Source of the DNA: CBFHMJ01 sp965656875
GTDB taxonomy: Bacteria; Pseudomonadota; Gammaproteobacteria; Enterobacterales; Alteromonadaceae
Length of the DNA stretch: 64,000 nucleotides
Assembly: GCA_965656875.1 (NCBI GenBank)
Contig: CBFHMJ010000048.1
Location: 62,001 to 126,000 of the forward strand
Reading direction: 5' to 3'
Numbering within the stretch: position 1 is the stretch's first letter; each line of letters starts with the position of its first letter. Shown here in pieces: positions 9,190 through 16,973 of the stretch. The notes below the pieces were generated by a model. That model was given only the letters and a program-made list of their open reading frames with translations. It did not search any database and was not told where the DNA came from. Made by a program: the position numbers and the translations under genes.

Positions 9190-9260
9190 AGACAAGTTAA
9201 TAAAGATCAAAAAGATAAATGATCTTTTTTTATTATTTCTTATTATTAAGGAAAACGATC
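9190..9260. promoter_or_regulatory. AT-rich DNA unwinding element of oriC
   Basis: This is the most AT-rich stretch of the origin, with long T and TTATTA runs (about 9221-9248) immediately left of the R1-like DnaA box at 9263. GATC occurs at 9205-9208 and 9221-9224. Position and composition match the 13-mer region of enteric origins. Confidence 0.75.
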
Positions 9261-9262
9261 TC

Positions 9263-9271
9263 TGTGGATAA
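9263..9271 (-). promoter_or_regulatory. DnaA box (R1-like)
   Basis: TGTGGATAA, the reverse complement of the perfect box TTATCCACA, adjacent to the unwinding element and preceded by GATCTC. Confidence 0.88.
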
Positions 9272-9368
9272 CTCTAAAAAGCTTATATTGATCATTCTTT
9301 TAATGAAGATCGATTGTTGTGAATATGATCGGATCTATTGCCTGGTAACTTTGGGATAAATAACTACT

Positions 9369-9377
9369 TTATGCACA
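9369..9377 (+). promoter_or_regulatory. DnaA box (TTATNCACA type)
   Basis: TTATGCACA fits the relaxed consensus TTWTNCACA. Confidence 0.7.
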
Positions 9378-9441
9378 GCTCAAATCGGTACTGTTTTTAT
9401 TCAGTGATTGATCAAGGCTTATCCTGTGGGTTAAACATAAC

Positions 9442-9450
9442 TTATCCACA
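9442..9450 (+). promoter_or_regulatory. DnaA box (R4-like)
   Basis: Perfect TTATCCACA, in inverted orientation to the box at 9475-9483. Confidence 0.88.
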
Positions 9451-9474
9451 TTTCTTAGTAATCTTTTTAGATTT

Positions 9475-9483
9475 TGTGGATAA
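9475..9483 (-). promoter_or_regulatory. DnaA box
   Basis: Perfect TGTGGATAA on the plus strand, 25 bp after the R4-like box and facing it. Confidence 0.85.
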
Positions 9484-9647
9484 GCTATGTATTTGATCCA
9501 TTTGTCTTCGGAGACTGTGAATGAATGATGATCGCTAAGATCCTGATTAAGCAGATCATCTGGATATTGATCACAGGTTGCCAGGGCGGAAGATCTGTTA
9601 TTTCCGATCAAAGTATTTGATCTGTGGAAATGTTTTTTTAAATTATT

Positions 9648-10091
9648 TTATTGATCCAGAAAATTAGTACGTTTAAACCATGAAAGTGCGATCGTTTCAG
9701 GCAGATCATCGCTTAATACATCAATAAAAGTATGATCCTGAAGTTGCACATTCAGCGAGATCAATCGTTGTTGAAATGTTTTTGCAGCCTGATTATAAGT
9801 ATCGTAACTCGTATCACCGATCCCGATCAGCCAACATTTAACTGAGTTCAGATTGGGCTGTTGATCATTGAGTTGTTGATAAAATGGCTCGATGTTATCA
9901 GGGAGATCACCTGCGCCGTGCGTCGATGTACATAAGATCCAGTGAGCATTTTCCGTCGGAATGTCATTGAGATCTGGTGAAGTGTGGATCGTTGCGGTGA
10001 TGTTATTGTCACTTAACCATTGCTCAATTTCATCGGCAACGTATTCAGTTGCACCGAGTTGGCTGCCAACAATGATGTGGGGATTGTTCAT
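9648..10091 (-). CDS. mioC: Flavodoxin-like protein MioC
   Basis: Short FMN flavodoxin. The start chosen is the ATG at 10091 (MNNPHIIVGSQLGATEYVAD), giving 147 residues like E. coli MioC; an ATG 12 bp upstream is possible. The phosphate-binding loop is GSQLGATEY rather than the usual TxTGNT form, and the flavin loop is STHGAGDLPDN. It is transcribed toward oriC, as in E. coli, where this transcription affects initiation. About 11 GATC sites in its 3' two thirds continue the origin GATC cluster. Confidence 0.88.
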   Translation of the reverse strand: MNNPHIIVGSQLGATEYVADEIEQWLSDNNITATIHTSPDLNDIPTENAHWILCTSTHGAGDLPDNIEPFYQQLNDQQPNLNSVKCWLIGIGDTSYDTYNQAAKTFQQRLISLNVQLQDHTFIDVLSDDLPETIALSWFKRTNFLDQ

Positions 10092-10092
10092 A

Positions 10093-10127
10093 GTATCATC
10101 CATCAGTTAAAACTGACTGGATGATAC
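10093..10127. repeat. Inverted repeat over the mioC ribosome-binding region
   Basis: GTATCATCCA (10093-10102) and TGGATGATAC (10118-10127) are perfect 10-bp arms, with inner arms CAGTT and AACTG separated by two bases. On the minus strand the right-to-left reading places GGATGAT of the likely mioC Shine-Dalgarno inside the 3' arm. There is no T tract, so it is not a standard terminator for the upstream sugar kinase. Confidence 0.6.
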
Positions 10128-10154
10128 ATGAGTTAGATTTGATGGGAAAAGGTG

Positions 10155-11099
10155 TTATTTGATGTCTGAACGTGTCGGTAGAGCAGGAAAGGCGCCATAG
10201 TCAGAACACGTTATTGCACTACATTGAGCGGCAAATTTCAGTGCCTGTTCAATTAATCCAGGTTCAGCAAATGCGGGTCTGATTATACATTCTTCGGGTA
10301 TCTGTTCATTAATACAGTAAAGAAAACCGGCAATGAAGCTGTCACCAGCAGCCGTTGTATCGACAGCATTTATGGACGGGGGAGTGACACTGATTTGCCA
10401 ATCCTTAGTTACTGCAACAATGTCGTTAGGACCATCAGTTATCACAATGATCTTTATGCCATTTTTGAAAGCTGACGTATAAAATTCATCTTTGCTTTGA
10501 TGATTTGCGGTAGCTAACCAGTCGAGCTCTTCTTTGCTGACCTTTAAAATTTCTACAAAACAAAGAACGCTGAATACACGCTCTGCAATCAGCGAAGTGT
10601 CATCCCAGAGATCCTGGCGAAGATTAGCGTCAAAGCAAATCATGCGTTGATGCGATTTAGCTTTTTCCAGCGCATACAATGTGGCTTGATAGGACGAGGC
10701 TTCAGTGAGCGTATTAGAGCAGAAATGGAGAATATCAAACGCACCAAATCTAATATTATCGATGTCTTCTGCAGTGTAGGCGAGATCTGCTGTATTATCG
10801 CGGTAGAAATTAAAATCTCTTTCGCCTGAATCATCCAGGCTAACGACAGCAAGTGCTGTTTTTTGCTCTGTTTGTTTTACCCAGTCTGTTTTTACCTTGT
10901 AATGTTCAAGCTCTGATAATAGAAACTTGCCAAAATTATCTTTGCTAATGCCACCAGCAAAGTAACTAATTCCGCCTAATTTGCTAAATCCAACAGCAAC
11001 ATTCGCTGGAGCGCCACCTGCAATTGGACGGTAATTTGCGCCTGCTTCATCAGGCAAGAAGTCGATTAAAATTTCACCAAAACTTAACAGAGTAGCCAC
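10155..11099 (-). CDS. PfkB-family sugar kinase, probable fructokinase
   Basis: ATP-dependent ribokinase-family kinase that phosphorylates a monosaccharide, most likely fructose. The 314 residues show the N-terminal GEILIDFLP and GGAPANVAVGFSKLG substrate motifs and the C-terminal DTTAAGDSFIAGFL with the anion hole and catalytic Asp. The central ICFDANLRQDLW is typical of bacterial fructokinases. It stands alone between mioC and mnmE, a place without a sugar gene in E. coli or Vibrio, with no transporter nearby. Substrate is inferred from family resemblance only. Confidence 0.85.
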   Translation of the reverse strand: MATLLSFGEILIDFLPDEAGANYRPIAGGAPANVAVGFSKLGGISYFAGGISKDNFGKFLLSELEHYKVKTDWVKQTEQKTALAVVSLDDSGERDFNFYRDNTADLAYTAEDIDNIRFGAFDILHFCSNTLTEASSYQATLYALEKAKSHQRMICFDANLRQDLWDDTSLIAERVFSVLCFVEILKVSKEELDWLATANHQSKDEFYTSAFKNGIKIIVITDGPNDIVAVTKDWQISVTPPSINAVDTTAAGDSFIAGFLYCINEQIPEECIIRPAFAEPGLIEQALKFAAQCSAITCSDYGAFPALPTRSDIK

Positions 11100-11839
11100 G
11101 GCTTACCTCATTTGTATGATTTGAACAGTTGTTAATTAATGGAATAAGAAAAGGCTTATAAAGGTGTATATTGTTCGCTAAAAAGCTGTTTTAACGTCTT
11201 TTTTCTATATTAAAGTTGAGTGTTAACTTCATGTATACAGGCGAGATACCTTAGCGTTAAGTTTGAATCAGGTCCAATACTTTAGCAGAATTTGGATGTA
11301 TTTTATTCTAAGGTTCTGCAGTTGAAAATTGAGGGGGCTATTACAATCAGATGCAAACTAATGGCTGTAATCGAAGCTAACAACCGAGAACTACTGTATT
11401 AAATGCTGTTTGTGGTGGGGTAATGATCTGGAAGTATCTACTCGAGATGGTGTTGGTGATCACCGCTTTTGAATGTACAGCGAAGTATTTGTGGGTTGAT
11501 GGGTCATTTATGGTTAAAACTGTCTGGTGATCATTTCACTGTTTTCTAACGTTGTCATGATTGCTAATACGTGGTGTTCTATTGACTGCTGAATAATTAA
11601 AAATCTCGTTTACATCATATGTAGATGGTTAATTTTTAATGATCTAAAGCCAGAGACTGAAGTGCATTGTCGTAGGATTGCTGGAGCCATATACGGGCTT
11701 TCTCGATTGAGTGAATTCCTCATAAAAGACAGATGTCTCGATACTCACAGTATAATGAACTCCAGAAACTCGCTGTTAGGTAAGAATTTGATTGTCTGTA
11801 AGGTTTAGATTAAATCTTACTCGCTTTAAACCGGTATCA
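11100..11839. other. 740-bp stretch with no recognisable gene
   Basis: Neither strand shows an ORF with convincing coding character; the longest plus-strand candidate with an ATG (11423-11530, 35 codons) has no clear ribosome-binding site. No DnaA box, terminator hairpin with a T tract or transposon end was recognised. It must contain the promoter of the sugar kinase. It could be decayed sequence left by the insertion of that gene. Confidence 0.5.
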
Positions 11840-13213
11840 TTATTTACCAATACAAAATGAACTGAATATTCGGCCCAGTAAATCATCAGAGCTAAATTCA
11901 CCAGTAATCTCATTGAGATATTGTTGTGCAAGGCGGAGTTCTTCGGCAAGGATTTCGCCTGCGACAAATTGTTCCAGCTGATCCTGGCCTGAATAGATAT
12001 GTTCAGCAGCATTATCCAGTGCATCAATATGACGACGTCTGGCCATGAAACTCCCTTCAGTGGTCCCCTGGAAGCCCATACAACGTTTTAAATGCTCTTT
12101 TAGTAGCTCAAGACCTTCACCAGATTTTGCGCTTAGTGAGATAACTGGCATCTCATTATTATCGTCATTGTGTTGAATTGATTCTCCAGACAGATCGGCT
12201 TTATTTCGAATTAAACTGATACCAATTCCATCAGGCAATCTTTCGACGAATTCAGGCCAGATTTTTGTCGGATCAGTAGCATCGGTACTGGTTGCATCAA
12301 CCATAAACAGTACTCTGTCGGCTTGCTTGATTTCTTGCCATGCGCGTTCGATACCAATTTGCTCTACTTTGTCAGCACTGTCACGTAAACCTGCTGTATC
12401 GATGATATGCAGGGGCATACCATCAATATGAATGTGCTCACGAAGAACATCCCTGGTGGTTCCGGCAATATCTGTAACGATTGCGGCTTCACGTCCGGCC
12501 AGGGCGTTTAGCAGACTGGATTTACCAGCATTTGGACGACCGGCAATAACAACGCGCATACCTTCACGAAGAATGGCTCCTTGTTTCGCTTCTCCACGAA
12601 CCTGTTCCAGCTGATCGATGATGTCATTGAGGTCGGCTGCTACTTTGCCATCAGACAGAAAATCGATTTCTTCATCTGGAAAATCAATCGCTGCTTCAAC
12701 ATACATACGCAGATGAATAACTTGCTCGACTAATTCAGTGATGCGACGTGAGAATTCACCCTGTAATGACTGTAATGCGGATTTTGCGGCTTGTTCAGAA
12801 GTGGAATCAATTAAATCAGCAATAGCTTCTGCCTGCGTCAAATCGATTTTATCGTTCAGAAATGCACGTTCAGTGAATTCACCCGGGTTGGCAAGTCGTA
12901 ATCCGGATTGAGTCAGAATACGTTTTAACAACATGTCTATAACGACAGGTCCGCCATGACCTTGTAACTCCAGCACATCTTCACCAGTGAAGGAATTCGG
13001 CCCTTTGAAAAACAGTGCGATACCCTGATCTATGATTAAACCGTCCTCACCAAAAAACGGCAGATATTCTGCAGTTCTCGTTTTGGGGCATTTATGAAGG
13101 ATAAGTTCTGCGACTTGTGTTGCCAGAGGACCAGAGATGCGAACAATGCCTACGCCACCTTTCCCAGGTGCAGTGGCTTGTGCGGCAATAGTGTCATTCG
13201 TAAGTAGAGTCAT
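11840..13213 (-). CDS. mnmE: tRNA modification GTPase MnmE (TrmE)
   Basis: GTPase partner of MnmG in wobble uridine modification. It has 457 residues. The N-terminal formyl-THF-binding domain (DTIAAQATAPGKGGVGIVRISG) is followed by a G domain with GRPNAGKSSLLNAL (G1), DIAGTTRD (G2), DTAGLRD (G3) and NKAD (G4). The C-terminus is the functional CIGK (CxGK) motif. The ATG at 13213 lies downstream of the yidC terminator, so it probably has its own promoter. Confidence 0.97.
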   Translation of the reverse strand: MTLLTNDTIAAQATAPGKGGVGIVRISGPLATQVAELILHKCPKTRTAEYLPFFGEDGLIIDQGIALFFKGPNSFTGEDVLELQGHGGPVVIDMLLKRILTQSGLRLANPGEFTERAFLNDKIDLTQAEAIADLIDSTSEQAAKSALQSLQGEFSRRITELVEQVIHLRMYVEAAIDFPDEEIDFLSDGKVAADLNDIIDQLEQVRGEAKQGAILREGMRVVIAGRPNAGKSSLLNALAGREAAIVTDIAGTTRDVLREHIHIDGMPLHIIDTAGLRDSADKVEQIGIERAWQEIKQADRVLFMVDATSTDATDPTKIWPEFVERLPDGIGISLIRNKADLSGESIQHNDDNNEMPVISLSAKSGEGLELLKEHLKRCMGFQGTTEGSFMARRRHIDALDNAAEHIYSGQDQLEQFVAGEILAEELRLAQQYLNEITGEFSSDDLLGRIFSSFCIGK

Positions 13214-13230
13214 GTTTGTTGAGCCAGTAA

Positions 13231-13260
13231 AAAAATACGCCCCGAATGAGGCGTATTTTT
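13231..13260 (-). terminator. Rho-independent terminator after yidC
   Basis: AAAAATACGCC and GGCGTATTTTT form a stem of about 11 bp around a short loop (CCGAAT region), with a T run on the exit side of the minus strand. It lies between the yidC stop and the mnmE start. Confidence 0.85.
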
Positions 13261-13287
13261 GATGTTAAAACGTTTAATTATGACGGA

Positions 13288-14946
13288 TTAGCTTTTGGCT
13301 TTTTTGGTCATAATGCCTTTCTTTTCCATATCCTTGTATACCATCAGCATCTGGATAATAGAAATCAGGTTATTGACTACCCAGTATAGTACGAGGCCTG
13401 CCGGGAATACGACAAACAGGATAGAGAAAGCAACCGGCATCCAAAGCATGATTTTTTGTTGCATTGGATCAGTGATGGTATTTGGCTGAAGCTTTTGCAT
13501 CAGGAACATACTCGCACCGTATAGTACCGGTAGAACAAAGTAAGGATCTTTGACTGATAAATCTTCAATCCAAAGGAAGAATGGAGCCTGACGAAGTTCC
13601 ACACTTTCCATAAACATCCAGTACAGTGCCAGGAAGATAGGCATTTGAATAAGAATCGGTAAACAGCCGCCCATCGGGTTAACTTTTTCTTTGCGATAGA
13701 GTTCCATCATTGCCTGACCCATTTTTTGACGGTCATCGCCAAAACGGTCTTTAAGTTGTTGGATTTTAGGCTGTAGATTTCTCAGTTTTGCCATAGAAAC
13801 GTACTGTTTCTTTGTCAGTGGGTACATCAGAATTTTAACTGCAATTGTGATCAGGATAATGGCAACACCCCAGTTACCGACCAGTTCATGTAGTTTTTTC
13901 AGGATGTAGAAAAGCCCCTGACTGACCATCCATAACGGACCGTAATCCACGGTTAGGTCAAGCGTCGGCGATAATGCTTCCAGTGCATCCTGATCTTTTG
14001 GACCGACATAAAATACATTTGAAACTTTTGCCAGCTCGCCCGGTTGGATGTTCGTTTGAGGACCTTTAACGCCAATAATTGCATTGCCACCTGAAACGAT
14101 ACGGCTGTAGATTTCATTTTGTTCGTTTGCAGGCGGAACCCATGCAGCCAGGAAGTAATGTTGAATCATTGAAGCCCAGCCACCTAACGTGGTTTTACGC
14201 AGATTATCGTCGGTCATGTCTTCAAACGAATACTTCTCATAAATCTCTTCAGATGTTGAGTATGCGCCACCTGTGTAGGTAGGCATCATCATTGAGCTTT
14301 CGTTTTCAGTCATGGTTTGTTTTAGCTGCGTGTAAGGACGAACGCTACGAATTTCACCACTGTTATTTTGAATCAGATACGTTACATCAATATCGTACTG
14401 ACCTGATGTGAAAGTAAATACTTTAGTGATTGTCAGACCATTCTCATCTTGCCAGTTGAGCGGCACTTCTAATGTTTCGCCTGGCTGGATGCTGTACTCT
14501 TTTTGAGCAACCTGATATTGAGGACGACCTTTGTTGCTGGCGTCAGGGCCGTGAGGACCAATTAAGCCACTTTGAGCTATATGTTGCCAGTTATTCGTTT
14601 TATCAAGAATAACGAATGGCTCTGTGCTACCTGTTTCTAACGTGTATTCAGGTAACTTTGCTGAAACGATGTCACCACCTTTAGTATCGATAATAACGTC
14701 GATATTTTCGGCTTTAATGGTAACAAAGCGTTCGGTATTTGATGGAACAGTAGAAGCAGACTGGATAACAGGCACATCACTGTTGTTAGACGTTGGTACG
14801 CTGTCATCAACTGGAATCGCGCCTGTTTGGGTCGTTTCAGTTGCAGGAGTTACAGGCTTTGGTCCGTAATCTTCTTGCCATTGCTGATATACCAGCACTG
14901 ACAACAGGAGCAAAGCGATAAATAGGAAATTACGTTGCGATTCCAT
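13288..14946 (-). CDS. yidC: Membrane protein insertase YidC
   Basis: Inserts and folds inner-membrane proteins such as subunit c of ATP synthase. It has 552 residues with the gram-negative layout: N-terminal signal anchor (NFLFIALLLLSVLVYQQW), a large periplasmic domain (about residues 60-340) and a five-helix insertase core beginning GPLWMVSQGLFYILKKLH. NPMGGCLPILIQMPIFLALYWM is the conserved core segment. The tail MEKKGIMTKKAKS is basic. Its start lies 6 bp after the yidD stop. Confidence 0.97.
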   Translation of the reverse strand: MESQRNFLFIALLLLSVLVYQQWQEDYGPKPVTPATETTQTGAIPVDDSVPTSNNSDVPVIQSASTVPSNTERFVTIKAENIDVIIDTKGGDIVSAKLPEYTLETGSTEPFVILDKTNNWQHIAQSGLIGPHGPDASNKGRPQYQVAQKEYSIQPGETLEVPLNWQDENGLTITKVFTFTSGQYDIDVTYLIQNNSGEIRSVRPYTQLKQTMTENESSMMMPTYTGGAYSTSEEIYEKYSFEDMTDDNLRKTTLGGWASMIQHYFLAAWVPPANEQNEIYSRIVSGGNAIIGVKGPQTNIQPGELAKVSNVFYVGPKDQDALEALSPTLDLTVDYGPLWMVSQGLFYILKKLHELVGNWGVAIILITIAVKILMYPLTKKQYVSMAKLRNLQPKIQQLKDRFGDDRQKMGQAMMELYRKEKVNPMGGCLPILIQMPIFLALYWMFMESVELRQAPFFLWIEDLSVKDPYFVLPVLYGASMFLMQKLQPNTITDPMQQKIMLWMPVAFSILFVVFPAGLVLYWVVNNLISIIQMLMVYKDMEKKGIMTKKAKS

Positions 14947-14952
14947 AACTGC

Positions 14953-15246
14953 TTATTTCTCTTGGGTTTTATTAGTTTGATTGTAAGTTGAATCTTGTGA
15001 ATGTCCTGTTTCAGGCTGCTGAACAGGATCAAGACCACCTTCGCTAAAGGGATGACATTTTAATAGACGTTTAACCGTTAACCAACTCCCTTTTACACCA
15101 CCATGTAACTTTATTGATTCAATGGCATATTGGGAGCAGGTTGGATGGAAACGACACCGTTGCCCAAGAAGCGGGCTTAATGCTAATTGATAAAATCGAA
15201 TGACTACTGTCAGGATTTTTTGCAACGGTGATAGATTTTTTTCCAT
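14953..15246 (-). CDS. yidD: Membrane protein insertion efficiency factor YidD
   Basis: Small amphipathic inner-membrane protein encoded between rnpA and yidC. It has 97 residues with the signature YQLALSPLLGQRCRFHPTCSQYA and a conserved HPFSEGGLDPV stretch. Its start overlaps the 3' end of rnpA by 37 bp in another frame, a common arrangement that suggests translational coupling. Confidence 0.95.
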   Translation of the reverse strand: MEKNLSPLQKILTVVIRFYQLALSPLLGQRCRFHPTCSQYAIESIKLHGGVKGSWLTVKRLLKCHPFSEGGLDPVQQPETGHSQDSTYNQTNKTQEK

Positions 15247-15569
15247 AGCTTTTCCAGCAAAGTAAACAATTCTTCATTGCTCAGCTGATCAGCACCTGAT
15301 TTGGCCAGGACAATGATATCGATATTCGGTAAACGATCCTGATGTAGTCGAAAACTTTCGCGGGTAAGGCGTTTGATTCGATTACGTTGTACAGCATGTT
15401 TAACGCGTTTCTTGGCAATCGTTAATCCCAGTCTTGGATGACCAGTATCATTATGACGAGCTAAAACAGTGAGGTGAGAAGACGTTGCACTGGTGGCTTG
15501 TTGAAAAACACGGGAGAAATCTGAGGGAGTTAACAGACGCAACTCCCTGGAGAAATTATAGTCAGTCAT
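15210..15569 (-). CDS. rnpA: Ribonuclease P protein component
   Basis: Protein subunit of RNase P, which matures tRNA 5' ends. It has 119 residues with RELRLLTPSDFSRVFQQA at the N-terminus and the RNA-binding RNR motif in AVQRNRIKRLTRESFRLHQ. It lies 12 bp downstream of rpmH, the universal rpmH-rnpA arrangement, and overlaps yidD. Confidence 0.96.
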   Translation of the reverse strand: MTDYNFSRELRLLTPSDFSRVFQQATSATSSHLTVLARHNDTGHPRLGLTIAKKRVKHAVQRNRIKRLTRESFRLHQDRLPNIDIIVLAKSGADQLSNEELFTLLEKLWKKIYHRCKKS

Positions 15570-15581
15570 TTAGACTGATTA

Positions 15582-15716
15582 TTAAGCGGTTAAACGCTTA
15601 CGACCTTTAGCACGGCGACGTGCTAATACTTTACGGCCGTTTACTGTAGCCATACGAGCACGGAAACCGTGAGTACGCTTGCGCTTAAGAACGCTAGGTT
15701 GAAAAGTTCTTTTCAT
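15582..15716 (-). CDS. rpmH: 50S ribosomal protein L34
   Basis: A 44-residue, very basic protein that starts MKRTFQPSVLKRKRTHGFRA and ends KGRKRLTA, identical in plan to bacterial L34. The ATG is at 15716 and the stop at 15582-15584. It heads the rpmH-rnpA-yidD-yidC operon behind the strong promoter at 15807-15835. Confidence 0.97.
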   Translation of the reverse strand: MKRTFQPSVLKRKRTHGFRARMATVNGRKVLARRRAKGRKRLTA

Positions 15717-15806
15717 AGCTAACTATCCATCTTTAATGTTTAACTGAAGCCCACAATTTGAACTCCGTTAACAAAGAAATGTGCTTAGGGTTCAAAAAGA
15801 GGCTGG

Positions 15807-15835
15807 ATTTTACGGGCGATACAGCCATTTGTCAA
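15807..15835 (-). promoter_or_regulatory. Promoter of the rpmH operon
   Basis: On the minus strand a consensus -35 TTGACA (15830-15835) and a -10 TAAAAT (15807-15812) are separated by exactly 17 bp. The -10 lies about 90 bp upstream of the rpmH ATG and just downstream of the ccmH stop. It is among the best sigma-70 matches in the window. Confidence 0.85.
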
Positions 15836-15868
15836 TTGTTGAGCAGCGATCCGCTGGATTAAAAATGA

Positions 15869-16354
15869 TCACTGATCATTTTGTTTACCCAACAACTCAT
15901 CCAGTTCGGCTTTTTGTTGTTGATTTAACGCAGATATTTTGGAACGACGCTGATTACGAATAATCAGGGTGATTACAAAAATACCTATAAGTCCAAAAAC
16001 TACCGGACTCAACCATAATAGCCAGGTATTGCTGTCAAACCCTGGTTTGTACAGCACAAATTCACCATAGCGGTAAACCATATAATCAATGATTTCCTTA
16101 TCTGCTTTGCCTGCCTGAATTTGTTCGTATATTTGACGACGTAAGTCCTGAGCAATAGGTGAATTTGAGCCAGCAAGATTCTGATTTTGGCACTTTGGAC
16201 AACGTAATACTTCCGTCAAGTCGGTATAACGGGCTTGATCAACCGGATTATCGAATTGATAGGTATCAATAGGTGACGCAATTGCTTTAAATACTGTTAA
16301 CTGAAGAAACAGTACGGTCAGGCAAGTGGTCCAGAATACTGAAAGTTGTTTCAT
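15869..16354 (-). CDS. ccmH: Cytochrome c-type biogenesis protein CcmH (thioredoxin-fold subunit)
   Basis: Membrane-anchored, periplasmic thiol protein that reduces apocytochrome c before haem ligation. It has 161 residues, with a signal/anchor at 1-26, the redox motif LRCPKCQNQNL (Cys52, Cys55) and a C-terminal membrane helix. It lacks the TPR extension of E. coli CcmH; that function is encoded separately by ccmI at 19.2 kb. It is last in the leftward ccmF-G-H unit. No terminator is visible before the rpmH promoter. Confidence 0.95.
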   Translation of the reverse strand: MKQLSVFWTTCLTVLFLQLTVFKAIASPIDTYQFDNPVDQARYTDLTEVLRCPKCQNQNLAGSNSPIAQDLRRQIYEQIQAGKADKEIIDYMVYRYGEFVLYKPGFDSNTWLLWLSPVVFGLIGIFVITLIIRNQRRSKISALNQQQKAELDELLGKQNDQ

Positions 16355-16420
16355 GATCGTGATCTACTTTAATTTACTGTTTGAGTACCGGGTCTGTTAA
16401 CTTTTGATGGCCATTAAATA

Positions 16421-16954
16421 CTACTGATTAAGTGACTGAATGACCGGTAAAAACTTAGTCGTCCAGACTTTTCGATCGAAAATACCGGCATAGCGCATTC
16501 TGACAATACCTTGCTGGTCGATAATGAAGGTTTCCGGTGCGCCGTAAACCCCTAAATCAAGACCTAATGTACCTTCGACATCGTATATGGTGGTTGAGTA
16601 GGGGTTTCCTAAATCTTTTAGCCATTTTTGTGCAGCGTCGCGCTCATCCTTATAGTTTAGTCCGATGACTGGCACTTGTTGAGAGGCTGCCAGTTCCATC
16701 AGATAAGGATGTTCATAACGACATGATGGACACCAGGTCGCCCATACATTGACGATAGACACTTTACCTACGATATCTTGCTTACTTAATGTCCGATCCG
16801 GCTGGTGTAAGTCTTCCAGATTAAATTCAGGGAATGGTTTACCGATCAATGCAGACGGTAATTCCTGTGGATTTAAAAACAGACCTTTGTATAGCAAGGC
16901 TCCTAAGACGATAAACAGGATTAGTGGAATAAATAATACAGCTCGTTTCATCAT
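16421..16954 (-). CDS. ccmG: Thiol:disulfide interchange protein CcmG/DsbE
   Basis: Periplasmic, membrane-anchored thioredoxin that passes electrons to CcmH or apocytochrome c. It has 177 residues with an N-terminal anchor (about 4-22) and the active site WATWCPSC (Cys75, Cys78). The DsbE-specific GVYGAPETFIID segment with the cis-Pro loop is present. It follows ccmF closely (19-bp gap). Confidence 0.95.
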   Translation of the reverse strand: MMKRAVLFIPLILFIVLGALLYKGLFLNPQELPSALIGKPFPEFNLEDLHQPDRTLSKQDIVGKVSIVNVWATWCPSCRYEHPYLMELAASQQVPVIGLNYKDERDAAQKWLKDLGNPYSTTIYDVEGTLGLDLGVYGAPETFIIDQQGIVRMRYAGIFDRKVWTTKFLPVIQSLNQ

Positions 16955-16973
16955 GTCTTGTTCTTTTTAATCG

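Larger units (their letters stand above)
9128..9645. other. oriC: Chromosomal replication origin oriC
   Basis: This 520-bp gene-free interval between mnmG and mioC has the E. coli/Vibrio origin layout. An AT-rich block (about 9190-9260) includes a 13-mer-like GATCTTTTTTTAT at 9221-9233, matching 12 of 13 positions of the E. coli 13-mer consensus. DnaA boxes follow: TGTGGATAA 9263-9271 (R1-like, next to the AT-rich block), TTATGCACA 9369-9377, TTATCCACA 9442-9450 (R4-like) and TGTGGATAA 9475-9483. TGTGGAAAT at 9623-9631 is one base off consensus. About 21 GATC sites lie in the interval. mnmG is transcribed away and mioC toward the origin, as in E. coli. A GC-skew plot was not possible here. 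Confidence 0.93.

Noticed and set aside
11423..11530. Small 35-codon plus-strand ORF in the empty stretch
   Set aside because: No ribosome-binding site or recognisable composition; expected by chance.
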